Part shown: positions 25,080 through 33,130 of the stretch, in pieces
Numbering within the stretch: position 1 is the stretch's first letter
How the letters are laid out: every line of letters begins with the position of its first letter
From: Bacillus cereus G9842
Lineage (GTDB): Bacteria; Bacillota; Bacilli; Bacillales; Bacillaceae_G
DNA: 64,000 bases
Direction: 5' to 3'
Assembly: GCF_000021305.1 (NCBI RefSeq)
Contig: NC_011772.1
Span: forward strand, 171,001-235,000
Notes under the pieces: model-generated
Databases searched by the model: none
Told to the model about the DNA's origin: nothing
What the model saw: only the letters and a program-made list of their open reading frames with translations
Translations under genes and position numbers: made by a program

Positions 25080-25144
25080 ATTGTATGAAATGTTGCGGAA
25101 AGTCACTATCGAATTAGCTTACAGAAAAATTACACTTTTGTAAG
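25080..25144 (-). promoter_or_regulatory. BceR-like promoter of locus C
   Basis: Minus strand: CTTACA-AAAG-TGTAAT (25144-25129), TGTAAGCTAATTCGATAGT half-site, -35 TAGTGA (25108-25103), 17 bp, -10 TACAAT (25085-25080). Confidence 0.75.
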
Positions 25145-25224
25145 AGAAACGAATGAAGGTGTAATGATAAGAAGATTTGACATATGTTCATGAGATTCAT
25201 TAAGTTAAAGGTAGAGGTGAGTGT

Positions 25225-26202
25225 ATGGCTAATATTAAAGATATTGCAAAGATGGCGGGAGTTTCAGTTACGACTGTTTCGAGAGTGTTGAATGATCACC
25301 CATATGTAAGTGAAGAAAAAAGAAAAGCGGTTATAGAGATAGTTGAGAAATTGAATTACTCGCAAAACGCAAATGCTGTTCATTTATCAAAAGGAAAAAC
25401 GAATATTGTTGGTGTGATTTTACCGTATATTAATCATCCGTGTTTTGATGCGATGGTGAGCGGAATGATGGAGACTGCGTTAGCGCATAATTACAGGGTG
25501 CTACTTTGCCAAACGAATTATAATAAAAAAGAAGAAATGAAAAGTTTACATATGTTAAAAACAAAACAATTGGATGGTCTTATTATTTGTTCACGTGCAA
25601 ATGATTGGGAAACGATAGAACCGTATGCTTCTTACGGCGCAATAATTGCTTGTGAAGACAATGATATTTCAAACATCTCAAGTGTATATACGAATCATTC
25701 AGCGGCCTTTCAATTAGGAATGGATTATTTGATTGAGAAAGGTTATAAAAAAATTGGTTATTGTACGGGAAGAAAATTAGGGCCGAGTAGTCTAAAGCGT
25801 TTTGATGTTTATAAACAGCAATTGCAATCTATAGACGAAGATGTTAATGAAGAATGGATTTTTACAGAATGTTTTACACTAGAAGATGGTGTGAAAGTAG
25901 CTCATAAGTTAAAAGAGATGCAGGATCTTCCTGAAGCATTAATAGTAGCAGGTGATGAGGTTGCGATTGGTGTTATGACAGAGGTTGAAAAATTAGGCAT
26001 TCAAGTTCCTGAGGATTTAGCAATTATTGGCTTTGATAATCAACCTATCTCACAAGTGTTACAACTGACAACTATTGATCAAAATTTAAAGGAGATAGGG
26101 AAAACTGCTTTTGAAATGTTGCATAGAAAAGTGAATGACGAGAGTTCTGAACAAGAAAAGCTGGAAATTCCATACGAACTTGTGGAACGCTCTACAGTTT
26201 AA
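25225..26202 (+). CDS. LacI-family transcriptional regulator
   Basis: 325 residues. N-terminal HTH with hinge (IKDIAKMAGVSVTTVSRVLN), then a periplasmic-binding-like sugar domain. RBS AGAGGTGAG. A TTGACA-17-TTAAGT promoter lies just upstream. Ends at a terminator. The two palindromes at 26264-26303, just downstream in front of the PH-domain gene, have the odd/even CG-centred form that LacI proteins bind, so that gene may be its target. Effector unknown. Confidence 0.88.
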   Translation: MANIKDIAKMAGVSVTTVSRVLNDHPYVSEEKRKAVIEIVEKLNYSQNANAVHLSKGKTNIVGVILPYINHPCFDAMVSGMMETALAHNYRVLLCQTNYNKKEEMKSLHMLKTKQLDGLIICSRANDWETIEPYASYGAIIACEDNDISNISSVYTNHSAAFQLGMDYLIEKGYKKIGYCTGRKLGPSSLKRFDVYKQQLQSIDEDVNEEWIFTECFTLEDGVKVAHKLKEMQDLPEALIVAGDEVAIGVMTEVEKLGIQVPEDLAIIGFDNQPISQVLQLTTIDQNLKEIGKTAFEMLHRKVNDESSEQEKLEIPYELVERSTV

Positions 26203-26205
26203 TTT

Positions 26206-26247
26206 TAATCCGTTATGTGTATAATCGCATAACGGATTATTTTTTTT
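26206..26247 (+). terminator. Terminator after the LacI gene
   Basis: TAATCCGTTATG / CATAACGGATTA hairpin followed by eight T residues. Confidence 0.88.
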
Positions 26248-26256
26248 GAAATATCT

Positions 26257-26303
26257 TTGACAGGAAACGCGTTTCATACTTTATAAAGGAGTTAAACCGG
26301 TTT
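26257..26303 (+). promoter_or_regulatory. Promoter with two LacI-type operators
   Basis: -35 TTGACA (26257-26262), 17 bp, -10 TTTATA (26280-26285). Palindrome GAAACGCGTTTC (26264-26275) fills the spacer and AAACCGGTTT (26294-26303) lies at the start site. Confidence 0.65.
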
Positions 26304-26364
26304 GTAATAATCCATGGATTCTTTTCAAGTGTTAATGCAATGAATAGAATTTGGAGGAATATGC

Positions 26365-26694
26365 ATGAATGAACTTTTATCGAGTATGAAAAAGTATGTA
26401 GATGATGATGAAAAGATTCTGGCTTTTGTGGTAGGGATATTTGAGAAGGATAATTTTATATTATCGTATCAACATGGGGTTTTTGTTGCCACTACTAGAC
26501 GTCTCCTTTTTTACGGGAAATTTCCGTACTATTCTTCAACATTTAAAGAGTATTCATATTTGCATATAGATAGCATAGATTTTCATCCGTATTTTGAATT
26601 TACTTGTAATCATGAAACCATTCGCGCTAAGTATATTCAGAAAGGGAATGTGGAGCAATTTGTCCGTGCAGTTAAAGTAAATATGAATAATTAA
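26365..26694 (+). CDS. PH-domain (YokE-like) protein
   Basis: 109 residues matching the bacterial PH-like fold: an N-terminal helix, then alternating strands with TTRRLLFYGK typical of YokE-type proteins. No membrane helix. RBS GGAGG. Preceded by a promoter with two LacI-type operators. Function unknown. Confidence 0.7.
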   Translation: MNELLSSMKKYVDDDEKILAFVVGIFEKDNFILSYQHGVFVATTRRLLFYGKFPYYSSTFKEYSYLHIDSIDFHPYFEFTCNHETIRAKYIQKGNVEQFVRAVKVNMNN

Positions 26695-26812
26695 TCACCC
26701 CTATGTTTAAACATAATATTTCAATTTTTAACAGGGAAAAAGCGGAATAAAAACCACTTCTAAACCTCTAGGAGATAGTGATACAATGTCAAATGGGGGG
26801 AGGGTATGAACT

Positions 26813-27649
26813 ATGGTTAATCAACGTATAAAGGAAATAACACTAATTACAATTGGTTCATTATTATTCGCAATTGGTATTAATTACTTTGCAATTCCAA
26901 ACCGTTTATCGGAAGGTGGAATTATTGGTTTAACGGTTGTTACGTACTACTTATTTGATTGGTCACCAGGAATTGTGAACTTTGCTATAAATGCAATTTT
27001 ACTAGCTGTTGGTTATAAATTTTTTGATAAGAAAACAATGATTTATACAATTTTAGGGATTGTAGAAACATCTTTGTTTTTATACGTTACAGAACATATT
27101 GAGTATCATGTAAATAGTGATACATTATTAGCAGCTTTATTTGCTGGTTTATTTGTGGGTATTGGATTAGGCTGTATGTTCAAAGCCGGAGGTACATCGG
27201 GAGGATCAGCAATCTTAGCTCAGTTAGCAAATCAATATTTAGGTTGGAGCGTAGGTAAAGGCGTACTAATTATTGATATTGTTGTAATTGCTGGTTCTGT
27301 ATTTATAATAGGGCAAGAAAAGGCAATGTATACACTTGTAGCTGTGTTCATCGGAGCGAAGGTGATTGATTTCATTGTAGAAGGAATGGATACAAAAACG
27401 GCTGTTACGATTATTTCGAATCAACCAGATTTAATTCGTGAGGCTATTACGAAAAATATGACACGCGGTGTTACTGTATTAGAAGGGCGCGGCGGATATA
27501 CTGGTAAAAATAAAGAAGTTTTATATGTTGTTATTAATAAACAAGAGCTTGTTAAGTTAAAACAAGTTATTAGCCGGGTAGATGAAGATGCTTTCGTTGT
27601 TATACATGATGTACGTGATGTACTTGGCGGTGGCTTTAAAGCAAGCTAA
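26813..27649 (+). CDS. YitT-family membrane protein (DUF161 + DUF2179)
   Basis: 278 residues: five or six membrane helices in the first ~190 residues, including GTSGGSAILAQL, then a cytoplasmic DUF2179 domain (~residues 195-278, RGVTVLEGRGGYTGKNKEVL). RBS GGGGGGAGGG eight bases before the ATG. Monocistronic with terminator. Function of the family is not established. Confidence 0.85.
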   Translation: MVNQRIKEITLITIGSLLFAIGINYFAIPNRLSEGGIIGLTVVTYYLFDWSPGIVNFAINAILLAVGYKFFDKKTMIYTILGIVETSLFLYVTEHIEYHVNSDTLLAALFAGLFVGIGLGCMFKAGGTSGGSAILAQLANQYLGWSVGKGVLIIDIVVIAGSVFIIGQEKAMYTLVAVFIGAKVIDFIVEGMDTKTAVTIISNQPDLIREAITKNMTRGVTVLEGRGGYTGKNKEVLYVVINKQELVKLKQVISRVDEDAFVVIHDVRDVLGGGFKAS

Positions 27650-27681
27650 AAGGTGAACGAGTAAATTCGTTCACCTTTTTT
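27648..27681 (+). terminator. Terminator after the YitT-family gene
   Basis: AAAAGGTGAACGA / TCGTTCACCTTTT hairpin with T-run. Confidence 0.88.
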
Positions 27682-27685
27682 AATT

Positions 27686-27750
27686 CTTACAAAAATGTAA
27701 GTGTAATGTAATGAGATTCAATAGTAGATTTTATTCCCCCTTTTTAAAAT
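27686..27750 (+). promoter_or_regulatory. BceR/YxdJ-like promoter of the yxeA-family gene
   Basis: CTTACA-AAAA-TGTAAG (27686-27701), TGTAATGTAATGAGATTCAA half-site, -35 TAGTAG (27722-27727), 17 bp, -10 TAAAAT (27745-27750). Same layout as the microprotein promoters. Confidence 0.75.
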
Positions 27751-27787
27751 GGATGTATATATATCCTGCAGAGGAGGAATGTTTATT

Positions 27788-28144
27788 ATGAAGAAAAAAA
27801 TGATCACTACTATAATAGCGATGATAGTAATAGTAGTAATGTTACTGCCTACGAAACTTGGACCGGTTATCGATAAATATAATCCATTTTATAAGACGAA
27901 AGAATACTATACGGTTGTGAATACAATTGGTCAGCATATTGGTGATGAGTGGTATGAATATGAATTTATTGCATTCGATGAACGTGGTAGAGAGCAGAAA
28001 ATAAAGAAAACGGTTAAGCATATGTTAAAGAGAGATGAAGCATTAAAGGTTTTTGCAAAAGGACGTTACGGTGAATCGATTGAAGAGATTGAGGTTGCAA
28101 ATATTCCTATAAATGCGAAGAGCAAACTTTTAACGATGAGATAG
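27788..28144 (+). CDS. YxeA-family (DUF1093) secreted or membrane-anchored protein
   Basis: 118 residues. One N-terminal hydrophobic segment (signal or anchor), then a small beta-rich OB-like domain with KEYYTVVNTIGQ, WYEYEFIAFDERGREQKI and a C-terminal Ile-rich strand typical of YxeA/DUF1093. RBS GAGGAGG; ATG 27788 is preferred over ATG 27779, which sits too close to the RBS. In B. subtilis yxeA follows yxdLM under YxdJ control. Here it is alone but has a YxdJ/BceR-like operator. Confidence 0.8.
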   Translation: MKKKMITTIIAMIVIVVMLLPTKLGPVIDKYNPFYKTKEYYTVVNTIGQHIGDEWYEYEFIAFDERGREQKIKKTVKHMLKRDEALKVFAKGRYGESIEEIEVANIPINAKSKLLTMR

Positions 28145-28211
28145 TAAAATATACCCCCAGCTATTTTTTGTCGAAAATAAAAATACTGGGTAAGGGTATT
28201 TTTGAGATTAA

Positions 28212-28249
28212 CAAAAAAGCCTTAGTACATATAGACTAAGGCTTTTTTA
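28212..28249. terminator. Bidirectional terminator
   Basis: AAAAAAGCCTTAGT / ACTAAGGCTTTTTT hairpin, 3' of the yxeA gene (plus) and of the decayed locus D (minus). Confidence 0.88.
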
Positions 28250-28269
28250 TTATATAAAGGGGAAGGGGG

Positions 28270-28336
28270 TACATTGTAGTAGCATAGGTGAAAGGTATAA
28301 GAAGAGTAGCTACTAGCAATGTAATTTGGTTATGTG
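28270..28336 (-). pseudogene. Decayed hydrophobic microprotein gene (locus D)
   Basis: On the minus strand GCTAGTAGCTACTCTTCTTA and the following bases align with the second half of the locus B/C gene-2 coding sequence, with indels and no start codon. Gene 1 is missing. The promoter and terminator remain. Confidence 0.65.
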
Positions 28337-28370
28337 AGTGTTCTTCTTATTTGGCTTACTTTCTAACGTT

Positions 28371-28484
28371 ATTGTACGAAATATAAGTAAGGGGAACTAT
28401 CGAATTACATTACACATAACTTACAAACATGTAAGCCTTCTGTAATGTAATTCGATAGTTAAAAGATAGTAATTTTCATATAGT
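28371..28484. promoter_or_regulatory. Two divergent BceR-like promoters sharing one operator (locus D)
   Basis: Central CTTACA-AACA-TGTAAG at 28420-28435. Minus: half-site, -35 TAGTTC (28399-28394), 17 bp, TACAAT (28376-28371). Plus: half-site, -35 TAGTTA (28456-28461), 17 bp, TATAGT (28479-28484). Both half-sites read TGTAATGTAATTCGATAGT. Confidence 0.75.
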
Positions 28485-28489
28485 ATAAC

Positions 28490-28587
28490 TAGAAAGTCTC
28501 AATGTATTACTTTCTGTTTGTAATGAAGAATGAAAAACCAACTAATTTTTAATAATCCTCATCTGAATAAAGATGGGGATCTTTTTT
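28490..28587 (+). ncRNA. Possible short transcript from the divergent promoter
   Basis: Between the plus-strand promoter (-10 at 28479-28484) and a terminator (28549-28587, ATCCTCATCT / AGATGGGGAT then T-run) lie about 100 nt. The only frame is 16 codons without an RBS. It is either a small RNA or the relic of a lost microprotein gene. Confidence 0.4.
28549..28587 (+). terminator. Terminator of the short transcript
   Basis: ATCCTCATCT-GAATAA-AGATGGGGAT hairpin followed by TTTTTT. Confidence 0.75.
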
Positions 28588-28592
28588 AAAAC

Positions 28593-28657
28593 CTTACAAC
28601 ATTGTAAGGTTTACGTAAGTTAATTCGATAGTAAATTTGTCATATTTTTTGCATAAT
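28593..28657 (+). promoter_or_regulatory. BceR-like promoter of the 37-aa gene
   Basis: CTTACA-ACAT-TGTAAG (28593-28608), GTAAGTTAATTCGATAGT half-site, -35 TAGTAA (28629-28634), 17 bp, -10 CATAAT (28652-28657). Confidence 0.75.
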
Positions 28658-28709
28658 AGATACAGATAGAAAAATAATTAGGGATCTAGTAAGAAGGGAG
28701 AAAAATGGG

Positions 28710-28823
28710 ATGCGTAAAGAAGAAGTAGTGAAGTTACCAATTAAAGATTTCTGTAGCTACTTTACTGTTGCCGTAGTGTGTATTGGATTATTTGATATCA
28801 TAACAAACTTAATTGTTAAATAA
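28710..28823 (+). CDS. Microprotein, 37 aa, single membrane helix
   Basis: Starts MRKEEVVKLPIKDFCSYF, then a hydrophobic helix (TVAVVCIGLFDIITNLIV). The basic amphipathic start followed by KDF recalls the gene-2 type microproteins, but the GxASG core is missing. RBS AAGGGAG. Promoter at 28593-28657 belongs to the shared BceR-like set; terminator immediately downstream. Confidence 0.65.
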   Translation: MRKEEVVKLPIKDFCSYFTVAVVCIGLFDIITNLIVK

Positions 28824-28833
28824 TATAGATGCT

Positions 28834-28867
28834 AAAACAAGAAAGGAAGTCCTTTCTTGTTTTTTTT
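28834..28867 (+). terminator. Terminator after the 37-aa gene
   Basis: AAAACAAGAAAGG-AAGT-CCTTTCTTGTTTT hairpin with T-run. Confidence 0.88.
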
Positions 28868-28881
28868 ATGGGGGCATAAAG

Positions 28882-29646
28882 ATGAAATGGATTGATAGTC
28901 ATATACATGTTGATCAATATAAGGATGAAGAGAAGAGCAGATTACTAAAAGAGGTGGAAAATAGTAATGAAATAAAGGGGCTTATTGCAGTATCTATAAA
29001 TTATCACTCTTGTAAGGAAACGTTATCTTTAGCGAAGAAGTATCCTTTTATATATCCAGCGATAGGGTTTCATCCAGAGCAACAGATTCATAAAGAGGAG
29101 TGTGAACAGATTTATCAACTTATTGAACAGAACGCAGAGGGAATTGTTGCGATTGGTGAAGTAGGTTTGCCCTATTATTTGAGAAAAGAAGATGAAAGGA
29201 TTGCTGCAGATCCATACATAGCTGTATTGAAAAAATTTATAGAACTAGCTAGTAAGTATAATTTGCCGATTGTATTACACGTAGTTTATGAAGATGCTGA
29301 CATTGTATGTGATTTGCTAGAGAAATATAAAGTTTCACGTGCACACTTCCATTGGTTTAAAGGAAGCGATGAAACAATGAAACGGATGATGAGAAATGGT
29401 TATTATATTTCGATTACACCGGATGTTTTACATAAGGAGAAGATTAGAAAAATCGTTTCGTATTATCCGCTTGAATATATGATGGTAGAAACAGATGGAC
29501 CGTGGGAATTTCAAGAGGGTGTTATAACGCATCCAAGAATGATTCGAGAGGTATTAAAGGAAATTAGTTCTATAAAAAACATATCCATCGATAAGGTCGC
29601 AGAAACAATATATGAAAATACAAGTCGATTTTATTTGAAAGGATAG
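28882..29646 (+). CDS. TatD-family metal-dependent hydrolase
   Basis: 254 residues, amidohydrolase-type barrel. Metal ligands visible as HIH in DSHIHVDQY, Glu in IGEVGLPYY, His in IVLHVVYEDAD, His in RAHFHWFKG and Asp in VETDGPWEF. The family has 3'-5' DNase or related activity. ATG 28882 with a GGGGG RBS. Monocistronic. Confidence 0.85.
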   Translation: MKWIDSHIHVDQYKDEEKSRLLKEVENSNEIKGLIAVSINYHSCKETLSLAKKYPFIYPAIGFHPEQQIHKEECEQIYQLIEQNAEGIVAIGEVGLPYYLRKEDERIAADPYIAVLKKFIELASKYNLPIVLHVVYEDADIVCDLLEKYKVSRAHFHWFKGSDETMKRMMRNGYYISITPDVLHKEKIRKIVSYYPLEYMMVETDGPWEFQEGVITHPRMIREVLKEISSIKNISIDKVAETIYENTSRFYLKG

Positions 29647-29726
29647 GAGAATTATAGTTTTAATCATGTAACGGAAAAAGTAAAAGTTGAATTTATTTAA
29701 TAAAATGCCACGGTTTGATATAGGAC

Positions 29727-29759
29727 AAAAAACCACCAAGCGTTCCGCTCGGTGGTTTT
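29727..29759. terminator. Bidirectional terminator
   Basis: AAAACCACCAAGCG-TTCC-GCTCGGTGGTTTT hairpin between convergent genes. Confidence 0.85.
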
Positions 29760-29762
29760 GTA

Positions 29763-31412
29763 TTAGGATTCTAATTTTTTCGCGCGTTTTAATAATAAAA
29801 GAAAGACAATAATAACGAATCCTAGTATAAGGAAGAAGCCATATTGCTTTATATAATCAATTATGTCATTTGCACTTGTTGGTTTTTTAACGTGAATGCC
29901 TTCTTTATTCGTAGTAATATGAATATCTTTCATTTTTACTTCATTCTTTTCCTTTTGTAAATCAATCCATTCTATATTTGGAATACTTTCTAGATCCTTT
30001 AACACTTCTTTTAATGGTTTCACACCTAAGTAAGGATGATAGAATGCTCCAATAATCCCATCGGATAATTTAGCAACAGATAAAGCATTTTCTTTCATTT
30101 TAGCAATAGCTTGTGGCTTATCTTCTTCAATAAAACCGACTGTTTCAGGCATTAATTTCATTCCATGTAGAAATGATGGTGTACTTCTATATGCTGGAGA
30201 GTGCATGGATTTCCAAGTTGTATCACTTAACTGTAGTTGTCCTACATAAGTTGAAAAGTATCTTGATAATATTTCATACCCTTTTTGAGACATTGTGTAA
30301 TGAGGTGCTTCAAAGGCGGCAGGATATAGTTTAGCATCTACAAGTTCTTGAATCCCCTTTTCGATATGATCTGTCGTATATTTTTCCTCAAACTCTTCCC
30401 CTTTTTTTACATATTGGTTATATGACTCTATATTTGGAAATTCATCTTTTGTCTTCGGTTTTTCATGTTTCGGTTGGCGAATTGGTTGATCCGTCTTTAC
30501 GTCCCAAAATTCAAAACCTTCCCCAGTTTCACTATCATAAAATTGATGAGTGTAACCATGCATAATAATCGCTGCGCCATCATCTTGCATAGAGCGTAAA
30601 AGATCGACTAGTTCGGGTTTATCTTTTAAATGTAGTGTTTTACCTGTATCTGGATCTGTATATACAGGAATAACAGTGATCATGTAAGGAATCTTCTTCT
30701 CTTTTAGTAATTCAGCAATTTCTTTCAATTGATTTATATCTGCTGCTGGGTGAACATCCTCAAGACGTAAATAAGCTAATTTTTTATTTGTTTCGGGTTT
30801 TTGCTGAAAATAAGAAAATAGGCTTTCGCCAATATAATAAGATATCCAATCAAAGAGGTTAGAAGTTGCTACATAATAAGAATTATTTTGCTGTACAATT
30901 AATGGATAAGTATTATTTCCTCTTAAAGCATGGGCGAGAATTGTTCCATTTGTGTCAAGTTGTTTAATTGTTCTTTCTTCTTCTAATATATTCTTTAGTT
31001 TACGTGTTGGATATTCAATTGTATCAGAGTTTATATCTTCATTTTTAAGTGTGATAAATGAAAAACGATTAGATAACTGTTCTATATTTTGACCTAAAAC
31101 TAGTAATGGTCCTGGGAATCCTTCTAGAAATTTCTTTGCTTCAGTAGAAAGTTCTTCTTGTTTTTCACTCATGTAAATAACATGTGTATACGAAGATTTA
31201 TCAGTTATTTCAGCTAACTGTTTTATGTTTTTAATTGTTATATTATTAGTGAAATGTCCTACTTGTGTATTAAGTATTTGGATATCACTTGTAATTTGAT
31301 CATCGTTTGAACTGTATAAAATAAGGGTTTTTGGTTGTTCGGTTTTTTGTGCGGAAATAGGGACAGGAATTAATAGTAGTAAACTAAATAAGAGTAACAG
31401 CCATTTTTTCAT
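29763..31412 (-). CDS. DUF2334 (polysaccharide-deacetylase-like) membrane-anchored protein
   Basis: 549 residues: an N-terminal signal peptide (cut after ~21 residues, PVPISAQ), a flavodoxin-like N-terminal part (~25-190), a DUF2334 domain (~205-450) with LAYLRLEDVHPAAD and IMHGYTHQFYD (metal-binding D and HxxxH-type residues as in NodB-like deacetylases), then one C-terminal helix and a KRAKKLES tail. It is therefore surface-exposed with a C-terminal anchor. Probable role in cell-wall or exopolysaccharide modification; substrate unknown. Confidence 0.82.
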   Translation of the reverse strand: MKKWLLLLFSLLLLIPVPISAQKTEQPKTLILYSSNDDQITSDIQILNTQVGHFTNNITIKNIKQLAEITDKSSYTHVIYMSEKQEELSTEAKKFLEGFPGPLLVLGQNIEQLSNRFSFITLKNEDINSDTIEYPTRKLKNILEEERTIKQLDTNGTILAHALRGNNTYPLIVQQNNSYYVATSNLFDWISYYIGESLFSYFQQKPETNKKLAYLRLEDVHPAADINQLKEIAELLKEKKIPYMITVIPVYTDPDTGKTLHLKDKPELVDLLRSMQDDGAAIIMHGYTHQFYDSETGEGFEFWDVKTDQPIRQPKHEKPKTKDEFPNIESYNQYVKKGEEFEEKYTTDHIEKGIQELVDAKLYPAAFEAPHYTMSQKGYEILSRYFSTYVGQLQLSDTTWKSMHSPAYRSTPSFLHGMKLMPETVGFIEEDKPQAIAKMKENALSVAKLSDGIIGAFYHPYLGVKPLKEVLKDLESIPNIEWIDLQKEKNEVKMKDIHITTNKEGIHVKKPTSANDIIDYIKQYGFFLILGFVIIVFLLLLKRAKKLES

Positions 31413-31652
31413 ATTATTATTCTCCTAGTTTATATTTAGAATTCAATTTACAATTATATACAATAAATGCGTTATAGTCTATGAAAGTTACATTTTTGCA
31501 CGTATTTACCAGCTGTTTTTTCACAAAATCGGTCTAAAGCATGATGATAATACGTATAGTTATTTGCTATGATAAAAGAGTAGTAGAATGTAGGTAATTG
31601 TAAAGGGAAGGCTGAAAGGGGACAAATTTCAGCGGAGAAAGAGGTAGAGGTA

Positions 31653-32186
31653 GTGAAGAAATTCTTTGTAGGATTTTTAGTTGTTCTTGGAGTATATTTA
31701 TATTTCCAAGGAAAGTCTGAAGGAATGGATAAGCTAGTGAATGGAACAAGCTATGTTGATTCAGAAGAAGCAAAACAGATGAAACAAATCATTATAGAGG
31801 AAGCGAAGAAAGTAAATCTTCCGGAATGGATACCTCTTGCAATTGCTGAGCATGAAAGTCGATTAAATCCAAGAAGTGTTGGAGATAATGGAACTTCATT
31901 CGGATTGTTTCAACTACACCGCGGCGGCGGGCTTGCACCAGAACATTTAACTGATGATGAGCTGAAAGATCCACGTACAAATGCGCAAATTGCAATGCCG
32001 CATTTAATGAAAGGATATAAGCGTGGGGTGCAAAAAGGTTTGACTGATTTTGCATTACTGAAATATATAGCGAATACATCTGGATGGCCAGGGAATTTAG
32101 GGCCAGAGTGGACGGATAATAACATGAAGTATAACATCGGATTAGAAGATGTGTACTATCGAAATAAAGGTGTAATTAAAGAGTAG
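31653..32186 (+). CDS. Lytic transglycosylase (SLT-domain) protein
   Basis: 177 residues. N-terminal membrane anchor (~3-19), then a goose-lysozyme/SLT fold: AIAEHESRLNP gives the catalytic Glu, followed by GTSFGLFQLH. It would cleave peptidoglycan glycan strands on the outside. GTG start with RBS GAGGTAGAGG. Monocistronic; terminator at once downstream. Confidence 0.82.
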   Translation: MKKFFVGFLVVLGVYLYFQGKSEGMDKLVNGTSYVDSEEAKQMKQIIIEEAKKVNLPEWIPLAIAEHESRLNPRSVGDNGTSFGLFQLHRGGGLAPEHLTDDELKDPRTNAQIAMPHLMKGYKRGVQKGLTDFALLKYIANTSGWPGNLGPEWTDNNMKYNIGLEDVYYRNKGVIKE

Positions 32187-32213
32187 GTTTTGATACCTAC
32201 TCTATTTTTTTTT
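32180..32213 (+). terminator. Terminator after the transglycosylase gene
   Basis: AGAGTAGGT-TTTGAT-ACCTACTCT hairpin followed by ATTTTTTTTT. Confidence 0.85.
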
Positions 32214-32223
32214 GATAATCGTT

Positions 32224-32985
32224 TCATTTTGTGAAATACTCCGCTAGTTGTATTTTTACGTATTCTAGTTTTGTGGAAACTTGAGGTATTTTATATCCTA
32301 CATACAGCGGTGAAACGACAAACCTAGGAACAACTTTACAAATGATTTTTCCATTTAAGTAATAGAAGAATAAGTTATAACTACTGCATCCTTTATGGAA
32401 ATCTGTCAGTATGTAACGTACAGTTTGCTGAATGTAATTTGCCATGTCATCTATATATGAAATATTATCAATGATTATATTGAATTCAGTGAAGCCAATA
32501 ATGGGACGCTCTGAAATATTAAGCTCAATGCGTTCATTTTTTTGAACAATTACCCCTTGGAAATTTTCTTCTTCAATATTTTCAAGATAATCTACATATT
32601 TCATTCCGATAATTTGCATGTGTGCATGATGCAAACTTCCACCTGAAAATGGACCGTGATTTTTGTATAAAATTACAGATGCGAACTCTTCTTTCTTCTG
32701 TAAGTGTAACCAATGTTGAATAGAAAATTGCATTAATTTCCGCATATGTTCTTCTGTATATGTTGCGATATGATCTTCGCAATTATCGGTTTCAATTAAC
32801 ACTGTTTGAAATGTATCTTGTAATGTAGGAAATTTATTTTTTAACCAAATAATAGAACCATCAGTTGCTAAAATATCCGTTAAATGTTCTGTATCGCAAA
32901 ATGGACATGCAGCGCTTCTATTACGAATACTTTCTGGTTTTTGTTTACCGATATCGTTTAAAAAATATAGTTGTTGTGTATCCAT
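32224..32985 (-). CDS. DUF4931 protein (GalT/HIT-like fold)
   Basis: 253 residues. CPFC near residue 28 as in the zinc site of galactose-1-phosphate uridylyltransferase-type proteins, and the HIT-like motif GGSLHHAHMQIIG around residue 120. I place it in DUF4931; the substrate is unknown. No neighbours in the same direction. Confidence 0.72.
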   Translation of the reverse strand: MDTQQLYFLNDIGKQKPESIRNRSAACPFCDTEHLTDILATDGSIIWLKNKFPTLQDTFQTVLIETDNCEDHIATYTEEHMRKLMQFSIQHWLHLQKKEEFASVILYKNHGPFSGGSLHHAHMQIIGMKYVDYLENIEEENFQGVIVQKNERIELNISERPIIGFTEFNIIIDNISYIDDMANYIQQTVRYILTDFHKGCSSYNLFFYYLNGKIICKVVPRFVVSPLYVGYKIPQVSTKLEYVKIQLAEYFTK

Positions 32986-33073
32986 TTATATATATGCCCC
33001 TTTAAAATATGTGTAAAAATCCCGCTTAATACATTCGGGAAAAGGAGAAGGAAATCCTCTAAAGGAATATGGG

Positions 33074-33130
33074 GAAAAATAAAAGACAAGATATCCTCAT
33101 TACGATAGGGTACCTTGTCTTTTATTTTTT
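33074..33130. terminator. Bidirectional terminator
   Basis: AAAATAAAAGACAAG / CTTGTCTTTTATTTT long hairpin. It terminates the microprotein operon E on the minus strand; the stop codon of its last gene lies inside it. Confidence 0.85.

Larger units (their letters stand above)
28145..28709. other. Non-coding strip with a divergent shared-operator promoter and decayed copy
   Basis: 565 bp without an intact gene on the plus strand. It holds two terminators, a decayed microprotein gene (minus), one operator serving two divergent promoters (28371-28484), a ~100-nt plus-strand transcription unit without a credible ORF, and the promoter of the 28710 gene. Confidence 0.6.

Noticed and set aside
28494..28550. 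16-codon frame in the transcript from the divergent promoter
   Set aside because: No ribosome binding site and no similarity to the neighbouring microproteins.
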